NCBI RefSeq assembly: GCF_016899425.1
Contig: NZ_CP045994.1
Location: forward strand, 1,116,001-1,180,000
Source: Burkholderia sp. MS389
GTDB lineage: Bacteria > Pseudomonadota > Gammaproteobacteria > Burkholderiales > Burkholderiaceae
Length of the DNA stretch: 64,000 nt
Direction of reading: 5' to 3'
A model generated the notes under the pieces. The model did not search any database and was not told the DNA's origin. It saw only the letters and a list, made by a program, of their open reading frames with translations. This document shows positions 27,065 to 35,601 of this stretch, piece by piece. Positions within the stretch are counted from its first letter, which is position 1. Each line of letters starts with the position of its first letter. The position numbers were made by a program, and so were the translations under genes.

Positions 27065-28453
27065 CTAGCGCGCCGCCGCGATCAGCGACGCGGTCTTGCG
27101 GTGGAAGCGCCATGCCATCAGCACGGCGACGCTCGCGAGGCCCGCCGCGAGCCCCCACCACAGGCCGCGCGCGCCCAGGCCCGCGTGGAAGGCGAACCAG
27201 TAGCCGGTCGGGAAGCCGATGCCCCAGTAGCCGAGGGTCGCGGCGAGCATCGGGATGCGCGTGTCCTTCAGGCCGCGCAGCGCACCGGACCCGACGGTCT
27301 GCATCCCGTCGACGATCTGGAACACCGCGGCGATGCCGAGCAGCGACGCGGCGAGCGACACCGTGGCCGCGTTGGCCGGGTCGTCGAGGTGCAGGTACAG
27401 GCCGACGATCGTATGCGGCGCGACGATCATCACGAGGCCGGACAGCGACATGAAGCCGACGCCGAGCGCGAGCGCGACGAAGCCCGCGTGCCGCGCGGCG
27501 ACGGGCGAACCCGCGCCGATCCAGTAGCCGACGCGCACGTTGGCCGCCTGGCCGATCGCGAGCGGCACCATGAACGACACCGACGCGACGTTCAGCGCGA
27601 TCTGGTGCGCGGCGAGCGACGTCGCGCCCAGCACGCCGACGGTGAGGCCGGTGGCGAGGAACAGCGTCGATTCGACGCCGTACGTGATCGCGACCGGCCA
27701 GCCGATGCCGATCAGTTCGCCCATCACGGGCAGCTTCGGGCGCGCGGCGGTCACGAAATGGCGAAAGCGCTGCCGGCCGTGCAGCAGCCAGATCAGCGCG
27801 AGCGCGGTGAGCCAGATCGTGATCGTCGTCGCGACGGCCGAGCCGAGAAAGCCGAGGCGCGGCAGTCCGAATGCGCCGTGGATCAGCCCGTAGTTCAGCA
27901 CGCCGTTGACGCCGACGCCGCCGATCGATACCCACAACAGCCGCCGCGCGGCACCGATCGCTGGCAGGAACGCGCGCATCAGCCCGACGCCGATCAGGCT
28001 GCCGAGCGCCGCGAAGCGCAGGATGCCCGTGTATTCGCCGACGTGATGCGCGAGCAGCGGCGGCTCGTGGAACATCAGCAGGATCGGTTCGGCCAGCGAC
28101 AGCGCGACGATCGCCGGAATCGCGAGCAGCACGGACAGCGCGAAGCCCGTCCAGTAGATGTGCGGCACGCGCTCCTCGGCCTGCGCGCCGCGCGCGTGCG
28201 CGACGCTCACGCTGACCGACGACAGCGCGCCTTGCAGGATCGTCACGATCACGAAGAAGAAGTTCGCGCCGAGCCCGCCCGCCGCGAGCGAATCGGGGCC
28301 GAGCGAACCGAGCAGCACCGTGTCGGTGACGCTCATCGCCATCTGGGACAGTTGCGCGATCGCGAGCGGCGCGGCGAGGCGCGCGGTATCGGCGGCATGA
28401 CTGGACAGGGACGGCGGCGCGGCGGCCGTCCGCGTGAGACCGGAATGCGACAT
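27065..28453 (-). CDS. norM: MATE family multidrug efflux transporter
   Basis: 462 residues and about 12 transmembrane helices, the MATE length. ARLAAPLAIAQLSQMAMSVT at the N-terminus is the classic first-helix motif. VTDTVLLGSLGPDSLAAGGL, TSLAAHQIALNVASVSFMVP and the central GVGVNGVLNYGLIHG are also conserved. NorM-type pumps exchange Na+ or H+ for cationic drugs. It is encoded after fumC (184-nt gap, same strand), though no functional link is evident. The symbol is a family name; substrates are unknown. Confidence 0.9.
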   Translation of the reverse strand: MSHSGLTRTAAAPPSLSSHAADTARLAAPLAIAQLSQMAMSVTDTVLLGSLGPDSLAAGGLGANFFFVIVTILQGALSSVSVSVAHARGAQAEERVPHIYWTGFALSVLLAIPAIVALSLAEPILLMFHEPPLLAHHVGEYTGILRFAALGSLIGVGLMRAFLPAIGAARRLLWVSIGGVGVNGVLNYGLIHGAFGLPRLGFLGSAVATTITIWLTALALIWLLHGRQRFRHFVTAARPKLPVMGELIGIGWPVAITYGVESTLFLATGLTVGVLGATSLAAHQIALNVASVSFMVPLAIGQAANVRVGYWIGAGSPVAARHAGFVALALGVGFMSLSGLVMIVAPHTIVGLYLHLDDPANAATVSLAASLLGIAAVFQIVDGMQTVGSGALRGLKDTRIPMLAATLGYWGIGFPTGYWFAFHAGLGARGLWWGLAAGLASVAVLMAWRFHRKTASLIAAAR

Positions 28454-28596
28454 GGAATGGGCGCTCGCGCGGGTGCGGGCCCGCGCTGTATGTCGTTATT
28501 TTGAGAGACGGCTAGCTTACGGCTTTATTCGTACCGTGTCGAACGCGTGCGCCGATGGCCATGTCGCGGGCAGGGGAACGGCCAGGGCCTGCGCAA

Positions 28597-28619
28597 GCCC
28601 GTTATCAGCGTGAACGGGC
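28597..28619 (-). terminator. Hairpin downstream of the S4-domain gene
   Basis: 7-bp stem GCCCGTT (28597-28603) with AACGGGC (28613-28619), 9-nt loop. No T-tract, so it is at best a factor-assisted or 3'-stabilising structure. Confidence 0.4.
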
Positions 28620-28620
28620 G

Positions 28621-28839
28621 CTATGCCTCGCGTACCGCGATGCGCGTGTCGCCGAGCAGTACGACCTGGCCCGCGCGGATTTTGCAGGTCTTGCGCAGCT
28701 CGACCGCGCCGTCGACTTTCACCGCGCCGGACGCGACGATCAGTTTCGCGGTGCCGCCGCTGTCCGCGAGGCCGGTGATCTTGAGAAGGTTGTGCAGCTC
28801 GACGTATTCGCCGGTCAGCGTGAAATCCAGATTGGGCAT
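28621..28839 (-). CDS. S4-domain RNA-binding protein (YbcJ-like)
   Basis: 72 residues, essentially one S4 domain: FTLTGEYVELHNLLKITGLA, then DSGGTAKLIVASGAVKVDGA and VELRKTCKIRAGQVVLLGDT. YbcJ-type proteins bind structured RNA or ribosomes; their role is unknown. ATG 28839 gives exactly the family length; the longer frame upstream has no support. It is encoded upstream of norM on the same strand with a 167-nt gap, and diverges from the exported alanine-rich protein gene. Confidence 0.85.
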   Translation of the reverse strand: MPNLDFTLTGEYVELHNLLKITGLADSGGTAKLIVASGAVKVDGAVELRKTCKIRAGQVVLLGDTRIAVREA

Positions 28840-29105
28840 GACGAGGAAGGTGCGCGGTGCGCGGGAGGAAACGCTCCGCATCATACGGCACCGCGGGCCG
28901 GCACGCGAGCGCGGGCCGCCGCCGCACGTTGTAAAGGACTGTGAGCGATTCGTCAGCAAATGAAACGGTGGGTAACAGTCTGAGAGATTCGCGAACCGGC
29001 CGCGTGGGCCGCGGGTCTTCTGTCGTACCTGCTGCGTGTTGCGGCGGGAACGCGACGGTCCGCATCGCTGCGGACCGGGCGCACAACTTCTTGAGGAGAA
29101 TTGCC

Positions 29106-29507
29106 ATGTCCAAGATTCGTACGATGCTGATCGGTGCCGCGCTGACGGCGTTCGCCACTTCGGCCGCATTCGCCCAGACGGGCACGACGGCGCAAGGCGC
29201 GGCGGGTGCCGGCGTACAGACGCAGGCTCCGGCGGCAGGTGTCGGCGCAGGCGTGCAGGGTGGTGCCGGCGCGAACGCGTCGGGCAATGCGACGGGCGGC
29301 GCGACCGATGCGGTCGGCGCGGCAGCCGATGGCGCGAAGGATACGACGTCGTCGGCCGTCCATTCGACCAAGAAGCACACGAAGCATGCGGCGAAGTCGG
29401 CCAAGAGCCATGCGGGCTCGGCCAAGAAGAAGGCCGACGACGCGACCGAAGGCGGCGCCTCGGTCGGCGCGCAGGGCGGCGCATCGGCCCAGGGCGCCAC
29501 GCAGTAA
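29106..29507 (+). CDS. Exported Ala/Gly-rich protein with a lysine/histidine-rich centre
   Basis: 133 residues. Signal peptide KIRTMLIGAALTAFATSAAFA, cleavage likely after residue 23. The mature chain is low-complexity: repeated GAGVQ/TQAPAAGVGAG units, then SSAVHSTKKHTKHAAKSAKS, a basic stretch recalling histone-H1-like tails, then a GASVGAQGGASAQGA tail. GAGGAG lies about 8 nt before ATG 29106. No known domain. A basic periplasmic protein might bind acidic envelope polymers (inference). Confidence 0.7.
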   Translation: MSKIRTMLIGAALTAFATSAAFAQTGTTAQGAAGAGVQTQAPAAGVGAGVQGGAGANASGNATGGATDAVGAAADGAKDTTSSAVHSTKKHTKHAAKSAKSHAGSAKKKADDATEGGASVGAQGGASAQGATQ

Positions 29508-29571
29508 GCAGTGTCCGGCGCCGTCGCGACGCGTGTTTTCGGACGGCGCGTCGCGACGGGCGATCGTCCGG

Positions 29572-29606
29572 CGGCCCGGTTCGCTTTGCGCGAATCGGGC
29601 CGTTTT
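29572..29606 (+). terminator. Terminator after the Ala/Gly-rich protein gene
   Basis: 13-bp stem CGGCCCGGTTCGC (29572-29584) with GCGAATCGGGCCG (29590-29602), one G-T pair, loop TTTGC, then TTTT. Confidence 0.85.
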
Positions 29607-29632
29607 CGTGGGGTAATAAGCGGGACGCGTAC

Positions 29633-30409
29633 TTACGGCCGGCGCTGGCCTTGCCCCTGGCCCTGGGCCGGCCGCACCGCAGCCGGCGTGAATACGCTGC
29701 GCAGCCACGCGGCGAGGCGCGCGAAGACGTCGTACGGTTCCTCGACGAAGATCTCCGGCTTCAGCAGCCGCAGGTATTCCATGATCTGCTGCGCTTCCTG
29801 CTTCTGGAACGAGCCGTGCGCGAGCCCGAGCCGCAGCAGCCCGCGCAGTTCGCCGAGCTTGTCGCGCGCGGTGCTGCCGACGCTCATCTCGCATGCGAGC
29901 TTGGCCTCGTAGATCCGCTGCCGCAGCGATTCCGCGAGCCGCCACGCGGGCGTCTGCATCAGTTCCTCGAGCGTCTGGATGTCCTGCGCCGCCGCCTTGA
30001 TCTGCGACGCGAGCGGGTCGATCAGCGACGCGTCGCCCTGTGCTTCGGCGACGATCGCCTTCGCCCAGTCGCGGCATGCCTTCGCGAGCTCGTCGGGTGT
30101 CCATTCGGAGCGCGACGCGAAGCCGAAGCCGAATTCGCCGGCCTGCCGCATCAGGATCGCGACGACGTCCGGAAATTCCTTGTCGAGCGTGCGCTTGGCC
30201 CATGCGTACTGGCCGCCCTGCAGCATCCGCTGCACGGCGTGCTCGGTCAGCGGCACCATGTTGTCGAGCAGCTTGGCGCGCAGGAAATCCTCGAACGACG
30301 GCGTCGCGAATTGCGGGTCGAGTTTCAGCGATACGCGCACGAACGCGTCGTAGTCCTTGCGCAGGGACTCGAGCGTGTCGTCCTTGAGGGAAAGGGTGAT
30401 CTGGCCCAT
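29633..30409 (-). CDS. Conserved-looking protein of unknown function (258 aa)
   Basis: 258 residues, soluble, mainly alpha-helical, without signal peptide or membrane segment. It begins QITLSLKDDTLESLRKDYDA, continues SFEDFLRAKLLDNMVPLTEH and RTLDKEFPDVVAILMRQAGE, and ends in a proline/glutamine/arginine tail (AAVRPAQGQGQGQRRP). The coding signal (third-position GC bias, long frame, no interruptions) is good. I do not recognise a family. It is flanked by a terminator on one side and azlD on the other. The charged, helix-rich sequence suggests a cytoplasmic protein, possibly binding a partner through its middle segment. Confidence 0.75.
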   Translation of the reverse strand: MGQITLSLKDDTLESLRKDYDAFVRVSLKLDPQFATPSFEDFLRAKLLDNMVPLTEHAVQRMLQGGQYAWAKRTLDKEFPDVVAILMRQAGEFGFGFASRSEWTPDELAKACRDWAKAIVAEAQGDASLIDPLASQIKAAAQDIQTLEELMQTPAWRLAESLRQRIYEAKLACEMSVGSTARDKLGELRGLLRLGLAHGSFQKQEAQQIMEYLRLLKPEIFVEEPYDVFARLAAWLRSVFTPAAVRPAQGQGQGQRRP

Positions 30410-30569
30410 GAATCATCTCGATGACGGCCCGCGCAAGCCGGCGCCGGCGCGGCGCACCGGAGCGGGCGCCGCGTCGACTGACCGATGCGCGCCGGGGCCG
30501 GTGGCGGGTCTTCCTCTCCTATATCGGCGGGCCGCGCGGAAACTTGAGCGCGCGCGATGGAGCGTGCGC

Positions 30570-30908
30570 TCAGGCAGGCGGCCAGTGCGGGATGACGACC
30601 CCTTGCCACAGGAAGAACACCGCGAGCCCGGCCGCGATGGTGACGAGCGGCCGGCGGGTCGCGGCCGACACGAGCACGGCCGCGAGCGCGCCGACGAGCT
30701 GCGGATTGCGCCACGTCAGCTCGGCCGTGCCGCCGTGCGGCGAGACGGTCATCGGCACGATGATCGCGGTCAGCACGGTGACCGGCACGAAGCCGAGCGC
30801 GGTCCGCACGAGCGGCGGGAACGTCAGCCGCTCGCCGAACAGGAACAGCGTCGAGCGGATCGCATACGTGATGACGGCCATCCCGAGGATCAACAGCGCG
30901 TAGTTCAC
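30570..30908 (-). CDS. azlD: AzlD-like branched-chain amino acid exporter subunit
   Basis: 112 residues with about four membrane helices. The N-terminus NYALLILGMAVITYAIRSTL and the FVPVTVLTAIIVPM segment match AzlD, the small partner of AzlC. Together they export branched-chain amino acids or analogues such as azaleucine. Start is a GTG at 30908, preceded by GGAGG at 7 nt; this GTG overlaps the azlC stop as GTGA, so azlC and azlD are translationally coupled. Confidence 0.88.
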   Translation of the reverse strand: MNYALLILGMAVITYAIRSTLFLFGERLTFPPLVRTALGFVPVTVLTAIIVPMTVSPHGGTAELTWRNPQLVGALAAVLVSAATRRPLVTIAAGLAVFFLWQGVVIPHWPPA

Positions 30909-31672
30909 GATGCGGCCTCCGGGCGAGAGCGGGCCCGCGTGCGATCGTGCCGCAGCGTGAGCACGACGCCGATCGCGACGCCGGCGGCGACCGCGCCGAG
31001 CAGCCCGAGCTTGTACGGCCAGCCCTGCCAGAAGTACGCGAGCGTGCCGGCCGTCGCGGCCGCCGCGAAGTAGCGCAGCGTGCCGAGCTGCGGGACGACG
31101 ATCGCGATGAAGGTCGCCGCCATCGCGAAGTCGAGGCCGAGCGACTGCAGGCCCGGGAACGCCGTGCCGAAGCCGATGCCCGCGAGCGTCCAGACCTGCC
31201 AGTTCAGGTACATCGCGAGCCCGGAGCCGAAAAAGTAGTGGGGGCCGATCGTGCCGGGCGGGTAGTGCCGGTAGTGCCCGTAGGCGACCGCGAACACTTC
31301 GTCGGTCATCAACGCGCCGAGCGTCGCGCGCCAGCGCAGCGGCAGGTGTGCGACATAGGGCGCGAGCGTCGCGCTGTACAGCAGGTGGCGCAGGTTCACG
31401 ATCAGCGTCGTGGCGAGCACGACGGCGAAGCTCGCGCTGCCGGCGATCAGGCCGAGCGCGATGAACTGCGCGGACCCCGCGAACACGGCGAGCGACATCA
31501 GCGCGCCATGCCAGGCGGCAAGCGGGCCGCTGCCGACGAGCGTGCCGAAAATCACGCCGAACGGCGCGGCGCCGATCATCATCGGAATCGTGTCGCGCGC
31601 GCCATCGAGCCATTCGTTGAGCGGGCGGCGCGGGGGTGAGGCGGGTGTCTCGTTCAAGTAGCGCTCCTCCAT
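30905..31672 (-). CDS. azlC: AzlC-like branched-chain amino acid exporter subunit
   Basis: About 255 residues, six or more membrane helices. The AzlC core reads TIPMMIGAAPFGVIFGTLVG, FAGSAQFIALGLIAG, TLIVNLRHLLYSATLAPYV and ALMTDEVFAVAYGHY. ATG 31672 opens MEERYLNETP. That ATG has no good ribosome site, whereas its own second and third codons form GGAGGAG six nt upstream of a TTG at 31657, so the TTG may be the true start. It is coupled to azlD and encoded downstream of an AraC-type regulator that could control it. Confidence 0.88.
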   Translation of the reverse strand: MEERYLNETPASPPRRPLNEWLDGARDTIPMMIGAAPFGVIFGTLVGSGPLAAWHGALMSLAVFAGSAQFIALGLIAGSASFAVVLATTLIVNLRHLLYSATLAPYVAHLPLRWRATLGALMTDEVFAVAYGHYRHYPPGTIGPHYFFGSGLAMYLNWQVWTLAGIGFGTAFPGLQSLGLDFAMAATFIAIVVPQLGTLRYFAAAATAGTLAYFWQGWPYKLGLLGAVAAGVAIGVVLTLRHDRTRARSRPEAAS

Positions 31673-31812
31673 GAGCTGGAGGATAGCGGGCCGGTGGCGG
31701 GCCGGCTTGTATGTTCTTGCGCTCGCGGGAGCGGGGTCGGTGCCCGAGTGTCGGCCGGCGCGGCGGGTCGCTGCGCGGTGCGGTCCGACCGACGACGGCG
31801 GGAAGCCGTGCG

Positions 31813-32700
31813 TCAGCTTGCCTGCCAGCGCCCGGGCGGCACGCCGAACATCCGTTTGAAATGCCGCGTGAAGTGGCTCTGGTCGACGAAGCCGCTGGCC
31901 GCGGCGACATCGGCGACCGGCACGCCCGCGCGTAACGGTGCCAGCGCGCGCTGCAGCCGCAGCTGGTTGCGCCACGCATGCGGCGGCATGCCGGTCGTAC
32001 GCGTGAACAGACGCGCGGCGTGGAACGGCGACAGGCCGACCGCCTGCGCGACGTCGTCGAGCGTCACCGCGGACGTCAGATCGGCGGCGAGCCGCTCGCG
32101 CATCGCGTCGACGCGCGGTTCGTCGGCCGCGAGCGGCGCCGGTTGCGGCCGCACGTCGGCATGGCGCACGATCAGCGTCGACAGCCCGTCGAGCATCGCG
32201 GTTTCGGCGGCGAGCGGATCGTAGACGCGCGGCGCGTCGGTAGCCGGACCGTCGGCCGCATGCGACGACAGCGCGCGCTCGCTGCCGGCTTCCAGCATCC
32301 GATGCGCGAGCGTGAGCCGGGCCGCCAGATCGGCGTCGCGGATCACGCCGGGGGCGAACCATGGCGGATCCTGCGGGCGGCCCGCGACTGCACTCGCGAG
32401 TTCGCGGATGAATTCCACCGGCATGTAACTGACGCGATAGCACCAGCCCTCGTCGGCGGCACGCGACCCCGTATGCACTTCGCCGGGATTGATCACGGGC
32501 ACGGTGCCCGTTTCGGCGACATAGCCGTTGCCGCGATAGGTGAAGCGTTCCGCGCCTTCGAGAATCACGGGGATCGTGTACGCATCGTGCCAGTGGGGCG
32601 CGAACGCGTGATCGCGATAGGTGGCCGTGAGCAGGTCCGCGTCCGGCACGAGCGGCGTGCGCCAGTAGCGTGCGGAATCGGGAAGGCGGGTGGCGGACAT
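31813..32700 (-). CDS. AraC family transcriptional regulator
   Basis: 295 residues. N-terminal cupin domain (YRDHAFAPHWHDAYTIPVIL, VINPGEVHTG) senses a ligand. The C-terminal double helix-turn-helix at about residues 195-290 contains LDDVAQAVGLSPFHAARLF and VADVAAASGFVDQSHFTRHF. It lies 140 bp upstream of azlCD on the same strand, a frequent arrangement for a local regulator of an amino-acid exporter. The inducer is not known. Confidence 0.9.
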   Translation of the reverse strand: MSATRLPDSARYWRTPLVPDADLLTATYRDHAFAPHWHDAYTIPVILEGAERFTYRGNGYVAETGTVPVINPGEVHTGSRAADEGWCYRVSYMPVEFIRELASAVAGRPQDPPWFAPGVIRDADLAARLTLAHRMLEAGSERALSSHAADGPATDAPRVYDPLAAETAMLDGLSTLIVRHADVRPQPAPLAADEPRVDAMRERLAADLTSAVTLDDVAQAVGLSPFHAARLFTRTTGMPPHAWRNQLRLQRALAPLRAGVPVADVAAASGFVDQSHFTRHFKRMFGVPPGRWQAS

Positions 32701-32761
32701 GATCGGGCGCGGGAGCGGTCGAACCGACAGTGTATCGCTCGCGCCCCCGGCGGGTGCGGGC

Positions 32762-33247
32762 TTACTTGACCGGAATCGTCGTGCCGGCCGGCATTGGCAC
32801 CGCGGTGACGGCGTTCTTCGGGCTGCCGCTGACGATGCGGTCGCTGTAGGTCAGATAGACGATCGTGTTGCGTTTCTTGTCGACCACGCGCACGACGTGC
32901 AGCGTCTTGAAGATGAACGACATGCGTTCGCTGAATACGTCGGCCTGCTGCTTGAGCGGTTCCTTGAAGCTGATCGGGCCGACCTGCCGGCACGCGATCG
33001 ACGCTTCGCTCGGATCCTCGGCGACGCCGAGCGTGCCCTTGATCCCGCCGGTGCGCGCGCGCGACACGTAGCAGGTCACGCCGTTCACGACCGGATCGTC
33101 ATAGGCCTCGACGACCACGCGATCGGAACCCGTGACGCGGAAATGGGTGTTGACGCTGCCGACTTCCTCCGCGTGCGCGAGCGGTGCGGCGGCGACGGCG
33201 GAGAGCAGGAGGGCGGCGGGGGCGAAACGGAGGAGGCGATGCTTCAT
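32762..33247 (-). CDS. creA: CreA family exported protein
   Basis: 161 residues. Signal peptide [20 protein letters not shown] ... AHA, then the CreA domain: [51 protein letters not shown] and [16 protein letters not shown]. The two cysteines of the mature protein (in VTCYVS and IACRQV) are conserved in the family and may form a disulfide. CreA is periplasmic with unknown function; it is named from the E. coli creABCD locus, but no creBC is present. Confidence 0.93.
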   Translation of the reverse strand: MKHRLLRFAPAALLLSAVAAAPLAHAEEVGSVNTHFRVTGSDRVVVEAYDDPVVNGVTCYVSRARTGGIKGTLGVAEDPSEASIACRQVGPISFKEPLKQQADVFSERMSFIFKTLHVVRVVDKKRNTIVYLTYSDRIVSGSPKNAVTAVPMPAGTTIPVK

Positions 33248-33342
33248 CGACGGAACCGGATGCGGATGCGGGACAGAGACTCTAGCATGCGCATGACCGG
33301 GTCACGCAACGCAGGAAGGCGGACAAGGGGGCCGGAAAAACA

Positions 33343-33368
33343 AAAGGCCCGTCGAATGACGGGCCTTT
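33343..33368 (-). terminator. Terminator after the downstream tRNA-Asn
   Basis: 11-bp stem AAAGGCCCGTC (33343-33353) with GACGGGCCTTT (33358-33368), loop GAAT. On the minus strand it is followed by TTTTGTTTTT. Confidence 0.9.
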
Positions 33369-33375
33369 CGCTATT

Positions 33376-33451
33376 TGGCTCCCCGACCTGGGCTCGAACC
33401 AGGGACCTACGGATTAACAGTCCGGCGCTCTACCGACTGAGCTATCGGGGA
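33376..33451 (-). tRNA. tRNA-Asn (GTT), downstream copy
   Basis: A complete 76-nt cloverleaf on the minus strand starting TCCCCGATAGCTCAG, anticodon GTT in CGGACTGTTAATCCG, T-arm GGTTCGAGCC, and encoded 3' CCA. Acceptor stem pairs TCCCCGA with TCGGGGA. Identical to the copy at 33524-33599. Confidence 0.97.
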
Positions 33452-33487
33452 ATAAATCGGTACATCTGCGTGCTATGTTTTCCAACA

Positions 33488-33517
33488 AAAAACCCGTCCA
33501 CTTTCAACGGGCTTTTG
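33488..33517 (-). terminator. Terminator between the two tRNA-Asn genes
   Basis: On the minus strand AAAAGCCCGT pairs with ACGGGTTTTTT around a 9-nt loop, ending in a T-run. It would end or attenuate transcription of the upstream tRNA. Confidence 0.75.
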
Positions 33518-33523
33518 CGTTTT

Positions 33524-33599
33524 TGGCTCCCCGACCTGGGCTCGAACCAGGGACCTACGGATTAACAGTCCGGCGCTCTACCGACTGAGCTATCGGGGA
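33524..33599 (-). tRNA. tRNA-Asn (GTT), upstream copy
   Basis: 76 nt, base-for-base identical to the tRNA at 33376-33451, with GTT anticodon and encoded CCA. It lies directly downstream of a strong promoter. Confidence 0.97.
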
Positions 33600-33626
33600 A
33601 CAAACAAGCAACAGCAGAGAAACGAG

Positions 33627-33655
33627 ATTGTATGGAGTGTTCGCTAACCTGTCAA
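33627..33655 (-). promoter_or_regulatory. Strong promoter of the tRNA-Asn genes
   Basis: On the minus strand: perfect -35 TTGACA (33650-33655), 17-nt spacer, and -10 TACAAT (33627-33632). It ends 27 nt before the mature tRNA. Confidence 0.9.
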
Positions 33656-33704
33656 CACTTCGAAGCCGCGACGCATGAAATTTTTTGCGGTCGCCGCCGT
33701 GCGA

Positions 33705-34028
33705 TCAGCGCTCGAGCAGGTGCAGCTTGTCCTGCACGTCCTTCCATTCGTCCGCGTCGGCCGGCGCCGGCTTGGTCTTCGTGATCGACGGCCAGTTCTT
33801 CGCCAGCTCGGCGTTCAGCTCGGTGAACTGCTGCTGGTCGCCCGGAACGTCTTCTTCGGCATAGATCGCATTGGTCGGGCATTCGGCGACGCACACGGCG
33901 CAGTCGATGCACTCGTCCGGATCGATGGCGAGAAAGTTGGGACCTTCACGGAAGCAATCCACCGGGCACACATCCACGCAATCCGTGTATTTGCACTTGA
34001 TGCAGCCTTCGGTCACAACGTGAGTCAT
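33705..34028 (-). CDS. fdxA: 7Fe (3Fe-4S/4Fe-4S) ferredoxin FdxA
   Basis: 107 residues, the FdxA length. The cluster cysteines are in [20 protein letters not shown] (residues 8-26) and [14 protein letters not shown] (39-51), giving a 3Fe-4S and a 4Fe-4S site. The C-terminal extension of about 50 residues ([15 protein letters not shown]) is typical of the Azotobacter FdI type. A low-potential electron carrier whose partner is unknown. ATG 34028 follows AGGAG at 7-8 nt. The gene ends 105 nt from the tRNA-Asn genes. Confidence 0.95.
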   Translation of the reverse strand: MTHVVTEGCIKCKYTDCVDVCPVDCFREGPNFLAIDPDECIDCAVCVAECPTNAIYAEEDVPGDQQQFTELNAELAKNWPSITKTKPAPADADEWKDVQDKLHLLER

Positions 34029-34314
34029 TAAAACGCTCCTGCTTGGCGGTATATGGGGTGGCGTTTGCGCCAAAAGCGGCATTGTAACTGAAGCGCCAAA
34101 CCCGCATGACGAGGTCGGCTATCCGGCTTATATCGTTTCGTGATTAGTTTATGGGGCGCGCGACACGGATACCCGTACGCCAGGCACCGGCACGATACGG
34201 CAAGGCGGCGGCCGGTTTCACGATGGTCGGGCCCGCATTCGGGTAACATGGCCGACAGACCGGGCGGCGCGCGGTGCGCCGGTGCCCTGTCACGATATTG
34301 GCGCTGCCGTCATC

Positions 34315-35514
34315 ATGATCATCACTTCGCTGCTGGACACGGATCTCTACAAGTTCACGATGATGCAGGTCGTCCTGCATCACTTTCCCGCTGCAAACGT
34401 CGAATACCGGTTCCGCTGCCGCACGCCCGGCGTCGATCTCGTGCCGTACATCGACGAGATTCGCGACGAGGTGCGCGGCCTGTGCTCGCTGCGCTTTTCC
34501 GACGTCGAACTCGACTACCTGCGGCGGATGCGCTTCATCAAGAGCGACTTCGTCGACTTCCTCGCGTTGTTCCACCTGAACGAGAAGTACATCTCGATCA
34601 CGCCGTCGCCGAAGGGCAACGGCGAGATCGACGTCGTGATCGAGGGGCCGTGGCTGCACACGATCCTGTTCGAGATCCCGGTGCTCGCGATCGTCAACGA
34701 AGTCTATTTCCGCAACACGCAGCGCGAGCCCGACTATCGCGAAGGGCGCGAGCGGCTGCGCGAGAAGATCAAGCTGCTCGGCGCGAAGCCCGAATTCGCC
34801 GACTGCAAGATCGCCGACTACGGCACGCGCCGGCGCTTCTCGAAGGTCTGGCACGAGGAAGTCGCGCTCACGCTGCGCGACGGGCTCGGCCCGCAGTTCG
34901 CGGGCACGAGCAACGTGCTGTACGCGATGAAGCACGACATCACGCCGCTCGGCACGATGGCGCACGAATACCTGCAGGCGTGCCAGGCGCTCGGCCCGCG
35001 GCTGCGCGATTCGCAGATCTACGGCTTCGAGATGTGGGCGAAGGAATATCGCGGCGACCTCGGGATCGCGCTGTCGGACGTCTACGGGATGGACGCGTTC
35101 CTGAACGACTTCGACATGTATTTCTGCAAGCTGTTCGACGGCGCGCGCCACGATTCGGGCGATCCGTTCGACTGGGGCGAGCGGATGCTGCGCCACTACG
35201 AGGCGAACCGCTGCGACCCGCGCACCAAGGTGCTCGTGTTCTCGGACGCGCTCGACATCCCGAAGGTCATGCAGCTGTACGAACGGTTCCGCGGCCGCTG
35301 CAAGCTCGCGTTCGGCGTCGGCACCAACCTCACCAACGATCTCGGCTACGTGCCGCTGCAGATCGTGATCAAGATGGTTCGCTGCAACGGCCAGCCGGTC
35401 GCGAAGCTGTCGGATTCGCCGGGCAAGAGCATGTGCGACGACAAGGCCTATCTCGCGTACCTGCGCCAGGTGTTCGGCATCGCGCAGCCGGTCGAGGAAG
35501 ACGCGTCGAAGTAG
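34315..35514 (+). CDS. pncB: Nicotinate phosphoribosyltransferase
   Basis: 399 residues. PncB salvages nicotinate to nicotinate mononucleotide with PRPP, feeding NAD synthesis. Seen: [20 protein letters not shown] at the N-terminus, [31 protein letters not shown] (with the autophosphorylated-histidine region), [19 protein letters not shown] and [22 protein letters not shown] 34315 ([12 protein letters not shown]) matches the family start; the ORF extends 33 nt further but without support. Confidence 0.96.
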   Translation: MIITSLLDTDLYKFTMMQVVLHHFPAANVEYRFRCRTPGVDLVPYIDEIRDEVRGLCSLRFSDVELDYLRRMRFIKSDFVDFLALFHLNEKYISITPSPKGNGEIDVVIEGPWLHTILFEIPVLAIVNEVYFRNTQREPDYREGRERLREKIKLLGAKPEFADCKIADYGTRRRFSKVWHEEVALTLRDGLGPQFAGTSNVLYAMKHDITPLGTMAHEYLQACQALGPRLRDSQIYGFEMWAKEYRGDLGIALSDVYGMDAFLNDFDMYFCKLFDGARHDSGDPFDWGERMLRHYEANRCDPRTKVLVFSDALDIPKVMQLYERFRGRCKLAFGVGTNLTNDLGYVPLQIVIKMVRCNGQPVAKLSDSPGKSMCDDKAYLAYLRQVFGIAQPVEEDASK

Positions 35515-35559
35515 GCGTTGGCCGTTCGGCCGAAGGTGTGTCGCGGCAGGGGGGGCCGG

Positions 35560-35565
35560 TATAAT
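35560..35565 (+). promoter_or_regulatory. -10 element upstream of lutC
   Basis: A perfect TATAAT 37 nt before the lutC start, after the pncB stop; no clear -35. It suggests lutC can be transcribed independently of pncB. Confidence 0.4.
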
Positions 35566-35601
35566 CCGACGTATTGCACGCCAACGTCACGAGGACCGTT
35601 C

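Noticed and set aside
33376..33599. tRNA-Asn genes as an integration site for a genomic island
   Set aside because: The flanks are creA and fdxA, with no integrase or direct repeat; the two tRNAs are a simple duplication.
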